Assembly: GCA_020205615.1 (NCBI GenBank) | Contig: CM035171.1 | Span: 8,926,160-8,990,159, forward strand | Reading direction: 5' to 3' | DNA: 64,000 nucleotides | DNA from: Panax quinquefolius | Lineage: Eukaryota > Streptophyta > Magnoliopsida > Apiales > Araliaceae | Shown here: piece by piece, positions 1 through 12,173 of the stretch | Numbering within the stretch: the first letter of the stretch is position 1 | Layout: the number at the start of each line of letters is the position of its first letter | Position numbers and translations under genes: made by a program | Notes under the pieces: model-generated | Told to the model about the DNA's origin: nothing | Seen by the model: only the letters and a program-made list of their open reading frames with translations | The model's database searches: none

Positions 1-151
1 TTTCTATATATATGTAAGTATTACAAACATTTTCTTCCTATTTCATAATTGGAACTCCGGCAGTATAGACTATAGACTTCATAAAAGTTGGTGAATCACT
101 TGACTTTTGACCAACATTTTTCATGACAAGGTAATGAAAAACAGAAGAAAA

Positions 152-3100
152 TCAAGAACCATCCATTGGAACATCACCCTTTGTGTTTGGAGGATTTACC
201 CCCAAAGGTAAACCAGAAGTGTTCCTAGTCTGGGTAGCTCCAAAGGTAAACTCTTGCGGAGGAACGTCTAAAGTTGAACGGGCAAAAATGGAGGTCACAC
301 CAGTATTGTTGAAAACAGGGAAAGGAGCCGCATCACTAGGCTTCGGAAAGCCAAAGCTGAAGGGCGGTGCACCTGAAGGTGAGAAGCCTGGCAAAGTGGG
401 GCGGTGGTTCTCATTCCCAAAGATCTTCAGCTCATAATCCTGTAATTGCTGGTACACAGCTACAATCCATGAATGAAAAACCTGAATGTCAGATATCAAG
501 AGCAAAAAATGCAATTTTTAATTTTTGAATATCTGCACTTTACATCTTACACACAAAAGCATAAAGGGGGGATTATGACAAAACACCTCTAAGTTATTAA
601 CCCTTGAAGAATTTTAATATTTGTAACTAGCATTATCTTTTTCTTTGATCCCTCTGTGAGTTGTAAGTTGTTTATGTTTTCGAGTATAATTTACACAAAG
701 TCTGGTTCTCTTAAGATGAGTTAAATAGCTGTCAAATTGATACCATTGTTATTTTGTGCACTTATTAATAGAAATTGTAGTTGTAATTATCCTTTCAGGC
801 ATCCTATAGGATGTTAAGGAACTGAATTTGGTTGATTTGTATGTGATTATGTGACAGAAAGCTTGAAACTTCGTATAGATGATAATCTTCTGCAGTCTCC
901 ATTGAAAATTACTGATATAAATCTTGTTTATTTTTTTGGTTTGTTACATTTACTGATAGTGTTGTTCAGATATAAGTAATTTTTTCCTTAACAATTAAAG
1001 AGGCCACAATATCCTCAAAAATGATTACTGCGCGTCCTCACACATCCACTATAGTTATGCAAACAAAGAAAATTGGCCAATAAGTCCCGGTTCAATATTT
1101 TCCCCCAAATAAATTCAACCTAAGGACGAAATTCATGGTCCATATGCCACCTAAAAACAGCTGCCCACTTTAGGGATTTAATGTAATACATCAATTATTC
1201 ACAGTACATATATACATATTACCCAATCTACATCAGGAGAAAATCAAAACATCAGGATATGTACAGACCTGGTGTTATGTCGACAGAAAGTCTCTTCTCT
1301 TTCACCCATTGGTAACTCTGACCAAGCCTCCATCCTTTCTTCTTCATCAAGTAAGCTACTACAACAGCCGGAGACCTGTCAAAACAACACAAACATAATT
1401 ACTAGACTTTAAGTTATCTAAAACAAATCTCCTAAAAAAGATCATCAATCTGTGCATGCTAACATAAAAACTTAATGTCCTTCAGTTATACCATAACTCT
1501 TTAGCTATGGCTGGTCGAATAGCATCCTTATTCCACAGTTGCCAAACATCGTAAGGTAAACCTCCAAGGCTCCTTTTCATCCAATTCAGCATTCTAATAT
1601 GTCGCATTAAGGATGCATATGAATCTGTGTGTATGACTCTTCACTTTAGTTCCATAGTTTTCAAGGATAACTTTGCCCAGAAAATGTTTTCCAAATTTTC
1701 ATAATCCTTGGTATTATAATGGAAATGTGCCAAATAGAAATAAGATGTGTCAATGCATTATTAACCTTAATTTTCTGAAAAATGACTGATACATTTGAAC
1801 TGGGTAATAATTGTCCTTAAAAGTTCTTCTGAATTTGAACTGGGTAATAATTGTCCTTAAAAGTTCTTCTGAAACCACTTTCTTTGAAATAAACAGATGC
1901 TTAGTTTCATATAAATTATAATAGAATACTAAATAAAACTCGGTTTCTGGTAGAAATTTACCTATTTTTTCCTAACATGCAGTGCACAAGAACGCGTGCC
2001 CTGTCCTTTTCGCATTGCTCTGCACAAAGAAACAATTAGTATCGACTTCCCCTGCAATAAAAGTCTCCTCTCCTTTTCTCCATATTGGCAAGTATTAAGC
2101 ATATTGCAATTCAAAACAAATTGTGACTCAGCTTACAAGTTATTTTCTAAAAGAAAAGGGAAAAAAAGGTGAAAAACTTAAAACAACTTTTAGAGATCCA
2201 ATTTTTAATAAACTCAAAAGTAAAGGAGCCAATGTCATTAGTTATAGAAAAAGGTAAGTTGTGGTAAAAAAGATTATAGTAGCATAATCAAAGACCTGAT
2301 GAGAACAAACTATCAAAAGAAAACAGAGAAATTCAAGCTTAACCCCAGTAAAGTTTGTCTCACTGTAGATAACACATCAAAATACATCACTTACCTATTG
2401 GATTAAATACACTTTTCTCCACTCTACTCAACCTCGATTTACAAATACATTACTGAATTCAAATTCTTTACGGTCATATCATTGAAGTATAACTTTTTTA
2501 CAAAAATTGAAATTTCCGTCTAAAAGTGTTAAAAGTTAACGGAATGTTTATGTGGCACCACATCAGATGCTTAGGTGGATATTCAACAATTAAAAAACAC
2601 AACAATTGTCAATTCTATAACAATAGTTAAACAAATATAAATCAAATTAATGTACATAACCAATGTTCGAAATAGCGCTCGAGGCGTACGCCTTGAGGCG
2701 CGCCTCGTAGCGAGGCGACTGAAAAGGATTGCGAGGCTTCCGCCTTATCTGGACTAAGCAGAAAACACGCCATTATCCGCCAAGCTCGCACCTCGTGGCG
2801 TCGCGCCTTGAGGCGTCGCGTTGAGCGCGACGCCTTTGTTTTCGCATAAAAAAACCTAATATCAGATCGACTTTTCAGAACTTACCTTATTGAACGCGAG
2901 ACTGCCTGGGCTTCTTCTTCTCCTTCGATCGAGAGTCGCGAGACTTCTACTTCTGGGCTTCTGCTTCGCGAGACTTCTCCTTCTCCTTCGATCGAGGGTC
3001 TGAGTTCTCCTCGCGAGTCGCGACTGACAGTGCATCTTCTCCTCGCGTCTGACAGTTGTCCTTCTCCTCGCGACTGACAGTTCGTCTCTTTCTTGTATCG

Positions 3101-6100
3101 ACTGACAGTTCTCCTTCGATCGAGGGTCTGAGTTCCTCTTCTCCTCTCGTCTTTCTTGTAGCCGAGACGCCGACTGAGTAGCGAGTAGCGACTGAGTTCT
3201 TTCTTGAGGTTCTTTCTTGTAGGCTATAGCGACTGAGTTCTGTGTTAGTTTTAATTGTTTTAGTTTTAATTGTAGCAACTGAGTTCTGTATTAGTAATTA
3301 TAGAATTTATAGTTTACAATTATAGTGTATAACGATTATAGTTTACAGTGTATAACAATTATAGTTTACAATTATAGACTTATAGTGATTTTTTAGACTG
3401 TCAATAACAATTACTTTTATTATTACAGTGAATTAAGATTATGGGTAAGAAAGATCCTGCATGGAAATATGGCACCTTGATCCTCGGAGTTAATAAAGCT
3501 CATTTATATGTGGAATGTAATTTTGTAAGAAAATTTGTAAAGGAGGGATTACAAGATTAAAAAATCATCTTGTGGGAAATCATAGTAACGCCGAGGCTTG
3601 CAAAAAAGTACCAAGCGAAGTGAAGGAAGAGATTGCTTCATATATGAAGAAAATTTAGACTCAAGGAGGAAAGACAAAGAGATGAAGTTGAAAAAAATAC
3701 AAAGTGGGTCTTATTATGGTAGTCATCCATCCTTGGGAATGGGAGGTTCAAGCGTGGGTAGTGCCTCAGAGAGGGAGTTCGGGGACCCATGGATGATTTG
3801 TTGTGGATGTTGATCTTTGGTGATGATGATGTCGCTACTGGGTACAAGTATTTTCAAAGGAGGCTCGTAATGCAAATCTATCTTGATATAGGTCGATTCT
3901 TCTTTGAAAACGGATTCCCTTCAATGTTGCTGATAGTCCTTCATTTATAAATATGTGTCGATCTATTGGGAACTATGGTCGTGCATTGAAACCCCCTACC
4001 CCATACGAGCTTAACTCTTGGATATTGAAGGAGGAAGAGAAGACTACAAAGGCCTTTGTTGAGGAGGTCAAAAGATTTGAGCACATCACTGGGGGTGTCA
4101 ATCTTGTCGGATGGTTGGAAAGATATTAGGGGAAGACAGCTAATAAATTTTCTTGTAAACAACCCCCATGGAACTGTATTTTTAAAATCTGTTGATGCAT
4201 CTGATGCAATTAAAGATGCTACTTTGATGTTTAAACTACTAGATGAGGTTGTTGAGGAAGTGGGAGAAGACCTTGTCATTCAAGTAGTCACGGACAATGC
4301 ATCAAATTATAAGGCGGCGGGAAGGATGTTAATGGAAAAGAAGCCACGTATGTGGTGGACACCGTGTGCCGCGCATTGCATTGATTTGATGCTTGAGAAG
4401 CTTGGAGAGTTGCCTCAACATAAAAATGTTTTGACAAAGGCAAAGAAGGTAACTACTATTATTATTATTTGGATCTAATTTTTTTATTCAATGAATACTT
4501 GAATTATTATTATTTTTATTCATTATGTAGGTAAGCAACTTCATATATAATCATGGATGGGTCTTGGCATTGATGAGGGCAAACACTAATAAAGACCTTG
4601 TTCGGCCAGCTGCCACTAGATTTGCCAACGCTTATTTAACTTTGCAGTAGTATCATAGTTCGAGATGACCTTTTGAGGCTATGTTTACATCTAGGGAGTG
4701 GGCAAATTGTGCTTGGGCAAAAAAACCGAAGGTAAGGAGGCGAGAAAAATCATCTTGGTGTGAGGACTTTTTTGGGGTAGTGTGGGATATGCAATTAAGA
4801 CCACAAAACCTCTAGTAGGTGTATTGAGGATGGCGGATTCGGAGAAGGTGGGAATGAGATTTTATATGGTGCCATAGACAATGCAAAAGAAGAGATTGCA
4901 AAAATGCGGATAATGAGGAGGGGCCTATAAAGAGATATGGAGCATAATAGATGCTAAGTGGGATAATCGAGTTACATCGGCATTTGCACGTCACGCATAT
5001 TATTTGAATCCTCGTTTCAATATGAAGATAATTTCTATGCCAATGCGGAAGTTAAAGTGGGATTGTACTAATGTATGGACAAGCTTATTCCTAATGCTGT
5101 GGAAAGAGAGAAAGCTGATTTGCAATTGGATGCATTCCGATTGAGGCAAGGGTTATTTGGCTACATAAATGCCGAAACACGTGTAAGAAAGCGTGCTCCT
5201 GTGAAGTACAGATTGATTAATGTCTGGTTATGCTTTCATTTTGATTAAACGTGTACCAATAAGATTGACATATGCTTTAATATTGATCCAAATTGATTGG
5301 TGGATCGCATATGGAGATGAAGCTCGTAATTAAGAAACTTTGCGTTGAAGATTCGAGTTTAACTTGCTCATCTTGAGGGTGTGAGCGTAATTGGAGTACT
5401 TTTCGGTCGGTATTTATTAGATATAATCATATAAATCATTTATTAAGATTTTATGAGATCCGACATCATCACTAATGCTAAATTACTTGTAATATAGATA
5501 CATACAAAGAGAAGGAATCGACTTTACGCATCCGGACTTAACTCATCGGTTTACATTACGATACAATAAAAAATTGAAAGATCGGCGATCTCAAGAAAAA
5601 GGCATTAACTAAGAAGAAGATCCATTGGTTGTTGAAAATGTGTCATCCGATAGTGAGTGGATTGGGGAAATGATGAAAATATATCGGATGACTTCGGGAA
5701 TGATGATATGGAGGAGGGTGAAAAGACGTGGGAATGAGAAGACAGTTGGGGGAGAAGAGGCGAGGAGATTACACTTGGAGAAGCGAGGACTCTGGGGAAC
5801 AAAGTAGTAAACAAGGAAGTCAAAAGAGAAAGAGAAACACTTTGCCATCAAAAACTATGTCAAAAGGTTAGTGTCATTACTTAAGTTGCTTTTTAAAGTG
5901 TTCTTTAAAAAATATATTCATTTCGATTAAATATATATTCACTTGTTTATTTATAGATAAAGGGAAGGGATTGCAATTGGTTGATGAAGAACACGAGTTT
6001 GAGGATCTTAAAGACCGACAATGAGGAGGATGATGAAGCAATTAGATACGATGGCGATTCCATGGAGGATCCTCTTAGTGATGATAATGATGATGGTGAT

Positions 6101-9100
6101 GGGGATGATGATCTAGGATTTGATCCATTAATCAAGCCGCTAGATACAAATGATACAATACTTACATAGTGATGGATGATCACTATATAAGTACTTGATG
6201 ATATTATGTTGTTTTGATGTTTTGTAATGATACATTACTATGACGTTGGTTATTTATGTCTCCTATGACCTTAATTGTAATGATGAATTATTTTATGATT
6301 TTATTAGTATTTTTTCATAATTTTTTGGGGACTTTTATGTCTTTAAATCAAGGCTTCCGCCTCGCTACGCCTCAATCGCTACGCCTCAAGGCTTACGCCT
6401 CGCATAGCCCAGAGAAAAACGCCTCGTACCGATTTTAGCTTTTTCGAACATTGTACATAACAAATAATTAAATTAATTAATAATAAAATATATTAATGTA
6501 TAATTTTTACAAATGTATTTATATAAAATAAATGAATTCATATAATTTTTTAAATATTTTAAGTTCACTTTAAAAATATAAAATTATCTAATATTTTGAA
6601 ATGGAAGGATATTATTATTATTATTGCCTTCTCCTTCTTCAACTGAGCAAGTTAAATATCAATTACAACATCACCACAGAAATCACGGCTTGACCATCGA
6701 ACCACCAAAATTAGTGCTCAACACAGCCGTCAAACATGCAAAGTTACCGCCTCACCACCACCATAACCCCACCTTCTTCTATCTCACTCGTATCTCCCTA
6801 AATCAAATCAAATCGAATTTTCGTTTCCGATCTAAACGTAAGCCCATAATTTCCGTTTTCGATCTAAATGTAAAATCCAGTTCAATCTTTCATTAAAATC
6901 TACACCCAATCATGCTTAGTTCTAGAGTCATAAACGAATTGTACATGTTCATGGTCCTCGACCCCAAAGAGTTTTTGATGTGCACATGGTATATCATTTG
7001 GTTTTGTAGCTAAAGTATTGATAATAATCAAACCACGAAAAATAAGAAATAATCAAATAGTCCTGATTTAGAAAGAACCAATTAAGATAGAAATTTTTTC
7101 ATGGATGGGACGGTGGCTATTTCATTCGAGGGAGAAGAAACTGATTAAAATTTAGGAGAAAAATGAGTCAACTCAGAAAATAAAAAGCAATTGAGTCAAC
7201 TCAATGGCCTAAACCAGATCTATGAGAAAGAAATAGTAGAACTTCCGAACTCTGCTCTCAAGGCAAATCTCACCACCATACCATGCCGAAACACAACATC
7301 ATCCAACGAAACACCAAATTACAACATTAATCTACTTTACCAATTGGGTCCAGATCTTGGCGGCATCCCGTTGTTCTCCTCACGCTGCCGAGATCAATTT
7401 AGAGAGAGATATAGAAAGTTGCAAGTGGTGAAATTCACAAATCTAGAGAGAAACAAAATGTTGTAGATCATACTTTGTAATTATGATATAAAATCCTCCA
7501 CCCCTTCCCAATCAGCTTTCTCTTTCTTCAAAACCATATCAGCTTTCACAAATCTAGAGAGAGAAAAGAAATGGAGGTTTGAATTTGGAGAGAGAAATTT
7601 AGGGATTGGTCTGATTTGGTTTCCTTAATATTTTGATTTGTTTTAATTTCTTTTTAATTTGTAATATATTAAAATTACTTTTTAGCATATTTTTATTTTG
7701 AATAAAATACACTGACACCCCTTGTAGATAATTATAATAACACTCACCACCCTCTAGTTTTTCAAATAACAGTCAGTACCCCTCTAGTCTACAATATGTA
7801 ACATTCACTACTCCTAGTGTGGTTGACCAACTAATATTCAAAAATATTTTTAATATAAAGTTTAATATACCCTTCAAGTTATAATGTTAATATATCCACT
7901 AAATATAAATTTGTATATTATAATTTTTACTTGATCTAATTAATTAAATTATGAAATTGTTCAATAAATAACATAAATGTCAAAAATAATAAATATTCAT
8001 TTTATTAAGAAAATAAAGTCATACATTTTTTTGCTAATTAAATTTCTCAAAGATTAAAACTTACGTAATATACATTCAAATATATTTTTTGCAATTAAAA
8101 GGTAAAATTTTAATACCCATAAAAATTATAAATTAATGCAAAAAAATTATAATTATTTTTCCCAAATATTAAAATTTACATAAAACAAACTTATTATTAC
8201 GAGAAGAAATCTTATTATTCATATAAAAATTATTAAAATTATATTAATCATTTTTCTCAAATATTAAACTAAACATAAGTCACACTTGGGTATAATTATT
8301 TACATGATAAAATGACAAATGTTGTTACTCAAAAAAGAAAAAATATATTAAAAGAAAAATCTTTTTACAAGATAGAGGTAGTAATAAATATTATTATTAT
8401 TATTTATTTAACACTTTGCATAAAAAACAACACCAATTGTATACTAAAAAATGTAATCAAAATCATAAACATCCCAAATTTTGACATATACTCAACAAGA
8501 TTTAACATATAAAAATCATAATATGAAACTAAGAATTCAAATAATAATTTTTTGTTGTTAAACACCAAAAACTAAACTATCAACATACTCAATCACTAAT
8601 TAGAACAACTCCATTAATAATTTAATTTTAAAATTTTAATATTTGTAACACTTATCCAAAAATATGTGCTAATTAAACTAAATTAGTTTTTTTTGCAAGT
8701 TACCAACAATTTGAATGTAGTCTTAATTACAAATAAAACTATAATTAAAACATATTGTATTAAAAAGGATAATTAAATAATATATATATTATTTAGGAAT
8801 AAAAATTTTATAACATATTTGGATAAATATGTAACTTAATTTATTTAATCAACCCTAAAAACTTGCAGGGGTACTAGTTATTATCAGTGTTCTAAAAGTC
8901 GCTAGTCGGTCCCATGTCGGTTGGCTACCGACTAGCAACTAGGGGATTAATCGGGGATTAATCGGCTAGTCGGATTTTCAATTTTTTTTAAAAAAATATA
9001 TATTCTCCTTCCTCTTTCATAAGTTTTGAATAAGTAGAATAACATAAGTAACACAAATCATCAAATAAAAACATGGAAACTAAGTAAAACCAAATAGTTC

Positions 9101-12100
9101 GACGCTCTAAGTTCAAAACATGAAAACAAATTAATCAAATGAAACTAAGTAGCACAAAATAGTTACTGTATTTGTATTTGTATAAAAAATTAACTAATTC
9201 AATTTCTTTAATGCCCAAAAAAAAAATCACTTTCTTTAATTCTGTTCAAATATAATACTAAGTACTAGCATTATATGTGGCAAAGAGAAATAGACAAAAA
9301 CAGACAGACATCCTATTTTTCAGCTAGAAAATTAAAAATCACTTTCTTTGAGCCTTATAGAGAAACTGAGAGAGAGACGAGTAGTAAAAAAGACACGAGT
9401 AGCGATCTAGTGAAAGAGTCGGCGTCGTCGAGAAAAAAAAGAAAAAGCAAAGTAGAAGGAGTCGTCAAGCGAGGAGTCCATGAGCGTAAGAATAATGGGC
9501 GTCGGCGTCGGTCAATCGAAGGAAGAAGAAGCGATCGTCGTTCGATTCAGAAAAAGAAGAAGCAAGAATGTCAGCAGAGAGAGGTAAGGTTTAAAAGGTA
9601 TAAACAAAAACCATAAATTACACTATGGCCCCAAACATTTCATATGTTTTGTTTTTTACCCTGATATGCTACGATTTGTTCCGATTTATCCCGACTTGAC
9701 CGGCTAGTCGCCGACTTGATCCCGACTAAGTCGGCCAGCGACTAAATCAATTGACTAAGGCCTGATCGACTCGGCGAGCCTCCAACCCCGACCTAGTCGC
9801 CGACTAGGCCGACTTTTAGAACACTGGTTATTATTTAAAAAACTAGACGGAAGGTGAGTGTTATTATGATTATCTAGAGGGGATGTCACTGTATTTTACT
9901 CTTTTATTTTTAAAGCTTATTTAACTTTTCTTTATAGATTATATTTCACCATGGCAGCCACATGGACAAATCTTGGAAATCCACGTGGATAGTTAAATAA
10001 AATTATTATTTTTTTATTTTTTGCCGTTAAAAGTCAACTGTTTTGGACGGATTTCATAATGTTTTGTTAAAAAAAATAGTACAGTGAGTCAAATGAAAAA
10101 AAAAAATCAATCCAATGATGCATTTATAAACCAAGGTCGAGTAAAGTGAGGAAAAATATATTTAACCCGTTACCTATTTTATGGTTATGGGATAGAGTAA
10201 ACAGCTATTTTAAATACATCTGGGGAAAGATCAATGGACTTATTAAGCTTATTTATAATAAAAATAAATAAAGGAAAAATTATGAAATCTTGCCTATTTG
10301 AGACCATCTTCTATTGTTTGTGACATGTGAGCACCCAGAAACTTGCTCTTCGGATATATGCAACAGGTATAACTTCATACACGCATCTTAATGGGAATAA
10401 AATAGCAAACAAATTATAACATAGAAGCAAAGAGATGCACACCTAAAAATGTCATAGCATCATCAAACGGTATGTTTTGGTCATCTTGGAGGCAATGATA
10501 AGTAAAAGAGTTCTTGTAAAGATTCTGACAAGCAGGTACTGTCTGCAAAACCAAAAAAATAAAAATAAACATTGAGGCTCCTCAACAGTAAAAGTTCAAC
10601 GTTTTTCTGGGAAAAGAAAGGGGAAAATAAAAAACAAAGACAAAGACAAATAGAGTCCCTTAGACATTAAACACTAATCAAAAGCTCCATTAACTAGGAT
10701 CAATCATATAAAACTCATTCGGTCACATTCAAGTAATAAACAACAGGCATAAAGCATTATCATATTGATAAAATATAAAATTTTAACAGACACAAAATGC
10801 AGAACAATCGTAATTAGTAACTCTTGGTTACATGATTATTATCATGTTGATTATTACCAATGCACTTGCCATACTCACTACCAAACTTGGGCCTACTTTT
10901 AAATTTTTATAGCATAAAACATAGCGTGCCATAATATCAATAGAAGAAGCAAGACATATTTGAAATAGATGCCAAATCTTAATTATATATTACCGTTCCT
11001 GGCCCATAGCTAATAGGGCACTTAACTCTATGACTCTATCTATTGAGTTGAGTTTTCAACGTTGTGAGAACCCTATCCAAAATTTGAAATTCCAACCATA
11101 ACATGCATCATGTGTTTTGCTTTTGCATCAACATCTATATCTTCACGTAGAACAATCAACCAAATCAGCATTGCACTATTGCTACCCTTTATTCCATTTT
11201 TGGAGGAGAATAAGAAAAGGAAAATTTACTATTTCTTGTGTAAATCCTAACCAGTCAAAAACCTTGAGACCTAAATAAACAACACTCGGTATTCAAAAAA
11301 CAAATCATCATTAATTCCACTATCCTATTTCATTTACTTAAAGTTATTTGACAAAAAAAGAGGTGTGTGAGGGATTAGATGACACTCTTTGAGAGTTATA
11401 ATCAATCAAAACATTCTCCACTTCAACTGATTGATGGTTCATCTAAACAACATGGCTTATGTGTTCTTCAAGTGTTCTTCAAGTGTTCTTCAAGTATTAC
11501 CAAATACCCTCTTTGCTACCCACCCAAATCAAAGGATTCCATTAATAACCCAAAAAAATCTTGATGCCACCACTTTAGTCATCATTACAAGACAAATTAA
11601 GGGAGCTTCCTTTTGCCAAATACTATGTGAGCAACTCAAAATTCAACCAATAATGACCAACTAAACCAAGTTGAGCTCATTAAACTTTTGCATAACCAAT
11701 CACTACCCCCACAAGATTTGAAACTAATTGCACAACTACTTGATTAACGTAAACAAATGGCACCGAACAATATAGACACAGCAGGAATTTTAATCCCTAA
11801 ACAAAAACACGAGGAAAAAACTATTAACCAAAATTCACGTCTACTAATGCCTATAAAGGACATGTAAAATTAAGAGGGGCTTTGATCAATTTAATTTATT
11901 AAGCTCAGATTGGGAAATTCAATTGCTCACGTTTAGAATGCGAGAAATTCCCTGAGTCTTGAGAAGCTCTGAACGCGAAGCGTTGTCGTAGCTACCGAGA
12001 TATAAAAACTCCGGCAATATCTCTGACGGAAAGGCGCTAACTTGAATCGAAGTTTTCTCGCCACCGTCAGGCATCCGGTGCCCACAAATTCCACAAACTT

Positions 12101-12173
12101 CTCCTTCTTCGTACTTGTGGTAGTGTCCACACACCCCACAAGGATTTTCTCGCTCTCTCTTCCTCATACTCAT
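152..12173 (-). CDS. IBR5: IBR5-type dual-specificity protein phosphatase, five exons
   Basis: Exons on the minus strand are 12173-11931, 10542-10443, 2019-1962, 1375-1269 and 459-152. All junctions are GT-AG, and together they make 816 nt, that is 271 residues (Arabidopsis IBR5 is about 257). The N-terminus has two CxxC pairs (C12/C15 and C27/C30) in a Cys-His-rich segment. Next comes the phosphatase fold (PSEILPEFLYLGSYDNAS near residue 50, a likely general acid Asp at 101/102, and the CX5R loop at 128-134). The C-terminal tail carries PPQEFTFGAT and ends DVPMDGS, both hallmarks of plant IBR5. In Arabidopsis IBR5 is a phosphatase that modulates auxin and ABA responses and acts on MPK12; substrate here is inferred. 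A second ATG two codons in (12167) matches the usual plant start and may be the real one. Oddities: intron 2 is 8.4 kb of nested transposons, and the catalytic loop reads HCMLGKNR, with Leu where Ser is usual. Confidence 0.9.
1794..1873. repeat. 40-bp perfect tandem duplication
   Basis: A 40-bp unit beginning TTTGAACTGGG occurs twice head to tail (1794-1833 and 1834-1873) inside IBR5 intron 3 territory, just upstream of exon 4 on the minus strand. It looks like recent replication slippage and has no coding content. Confidence 0.9.
2661..6453 (+). mobile_element. hAT DNA transposon with 8-bp target duplication
   Basis: The ends are inverted (CAATGTTCGAAA at 2661, TTTTTCGAACATTG ending at 6453) and flanked by the identical 8-bp sequence TACATAAC (2653-2660 and 6454-6461). 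This is the hAT signature. Both subterminal zones are packed with GAGGCG/CGCCTC-type words, which probably were transposase-binding repeats. A decayed transposase gene runs from about 3441 to 6168 on the plus strand. The element is 3.8 kb and sits within the outer long-TIR element in IBR5 intron 2. Confidence 0.88.
3441..6168 (+). pseudogene. Decayed hAT transposase (BED finger, DUF659, acidic tail)
   Basis: An ATG at 3441 opens MGKKDPAWKYGT, then GGITRLKNHL after a frameshift near 3550: a BED-type zinc finger in which one of the paired Cys is gone (CNFVRK where CxxC is expected). A DUF659-like block follows at 4056-4450 (SLGVSILSDGWKDIRGRQLI, then VVTDNASNYKAAGRML, then WWTPCAAHCIDLMLEKLG), the conserved core of plant hAT transposases that includes catalytic-region Asp and CxxH. 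Downstream is frame-broken, ending in an acidic segment at 5981-6168 (rich in Asp). A GTAAGT-like donor near 4449 and an acceptor near 4530 suggest one original intron. Multiple stops and frameshifts mean it cannot make transposase. Confidence 0.8.
6462..7701 (+). other. Interior of the outer element; gene-like remnant of unknown origin
   Basis: This 1.2-kb stretch lies between the hAT element and the inner long-TIR element. Its base composition is richer than the AT-rich flanks, with CT-rich leader-like sequence near 6620-6830 and open frames of about 90 codons at 6624-6896 and 7191-7466 on the plus strand. Neither translation matches a family I recognise. Long-TIR elements of this type often carry captured host-gene pieces, and this may be one, but that is inference. 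Confidence 0.35.
7702..9901. mobile_element. Inner long-TIR (Mutator-like) element, non-autonomous
   Basis: The left end GAATAAAATACACTGACA and the right end TGTCACTGTATTTTACTC (as GAGTAAAATACAGTGACA on the other strand) are inverted repeats that remain alignable for more than 70 bp inward. Both are flanked by the 9-bp sequence TTTTATTTT (7693-7701 and 9902-9910). The interior is AT-rich without coding sequence apart from a later hAT-type insertion at 8885-9826. Without that insertion the element is about 1.25 kb. Confidence 0.8.
8885..9826. mobile_element. 942-bp hAT-type non-autonomous element
   Basis: Terminal inverted repeats CAGTGTTCTAAAAGTCG and CGACTTTTAGAACACTG are perfect over 17 bp. 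They are flanked by 8-bp GTTATTAT duplications (8877-8884 and 9827-9834). The subterminal regions hold many short CTAGTCGG/CCGACTAG words in both orientations, as in hAT elements. A 113-codon open frame rich in Arg, Lys and Ser (9275-9616) crosses the middle, but I see no domain in it and treat it as chance or captured sequence. Confidence 0.87.
11459..11496. repeat. Short tandem repeat, 11-bp unit
   Basis: GTGTTCTTCAA is repeated about three times in IBR5 intron 1. No function is evident. Confidence 0.8.

Larger units (their letters stand above)
2400..10169. mobile_element. Outer long-TIR element (Mutator-like) filling IBR5 intron 2
   Basis: The sequences at 2400-2600 and about 9945-10169 are imperfect inverted copies over roughly 200 bp. 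The left end reads GGATTAAATACACTTTTCTC, and the right end on the opposite strand reads CGGGTTAAATATATTTTTCC. The 9-bp sequence TTACCTATT flanks both ends (2391-2399 and 10170-10178), the target duplication size of Mutator-like elements. The present 7.8-kb length includes two later insertions (2661-6453 and 7702-9901), so the original element was about 1.8 kb. I see no MURA-type transposase, so it is non-autonomous. The terminal bases are off by one between the two ends, so the exact boundary is good to about 1-2 bp. Confidence 0.75.

Noticed and set aside
183..437. 84-codon open frame on the plus strand
   Set aside because: It is the opposite strand of IBR5 exon 5, whose minus-strand product matches the family.
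2862..3278. 138-codon minus-strand frame rich in Arg and Ser
   Set aside because: It is made of repeated TCGCGAG/CTTCTCC words in the hAT subterminal region, with no domain. A repeat-driven open frame.
9275..9616. 113-codon Arg/Lys/Ser-rich open frame
   Set aside because: It lies inside a non-autonomous hAT-type element, has low complexity and shows no domain.
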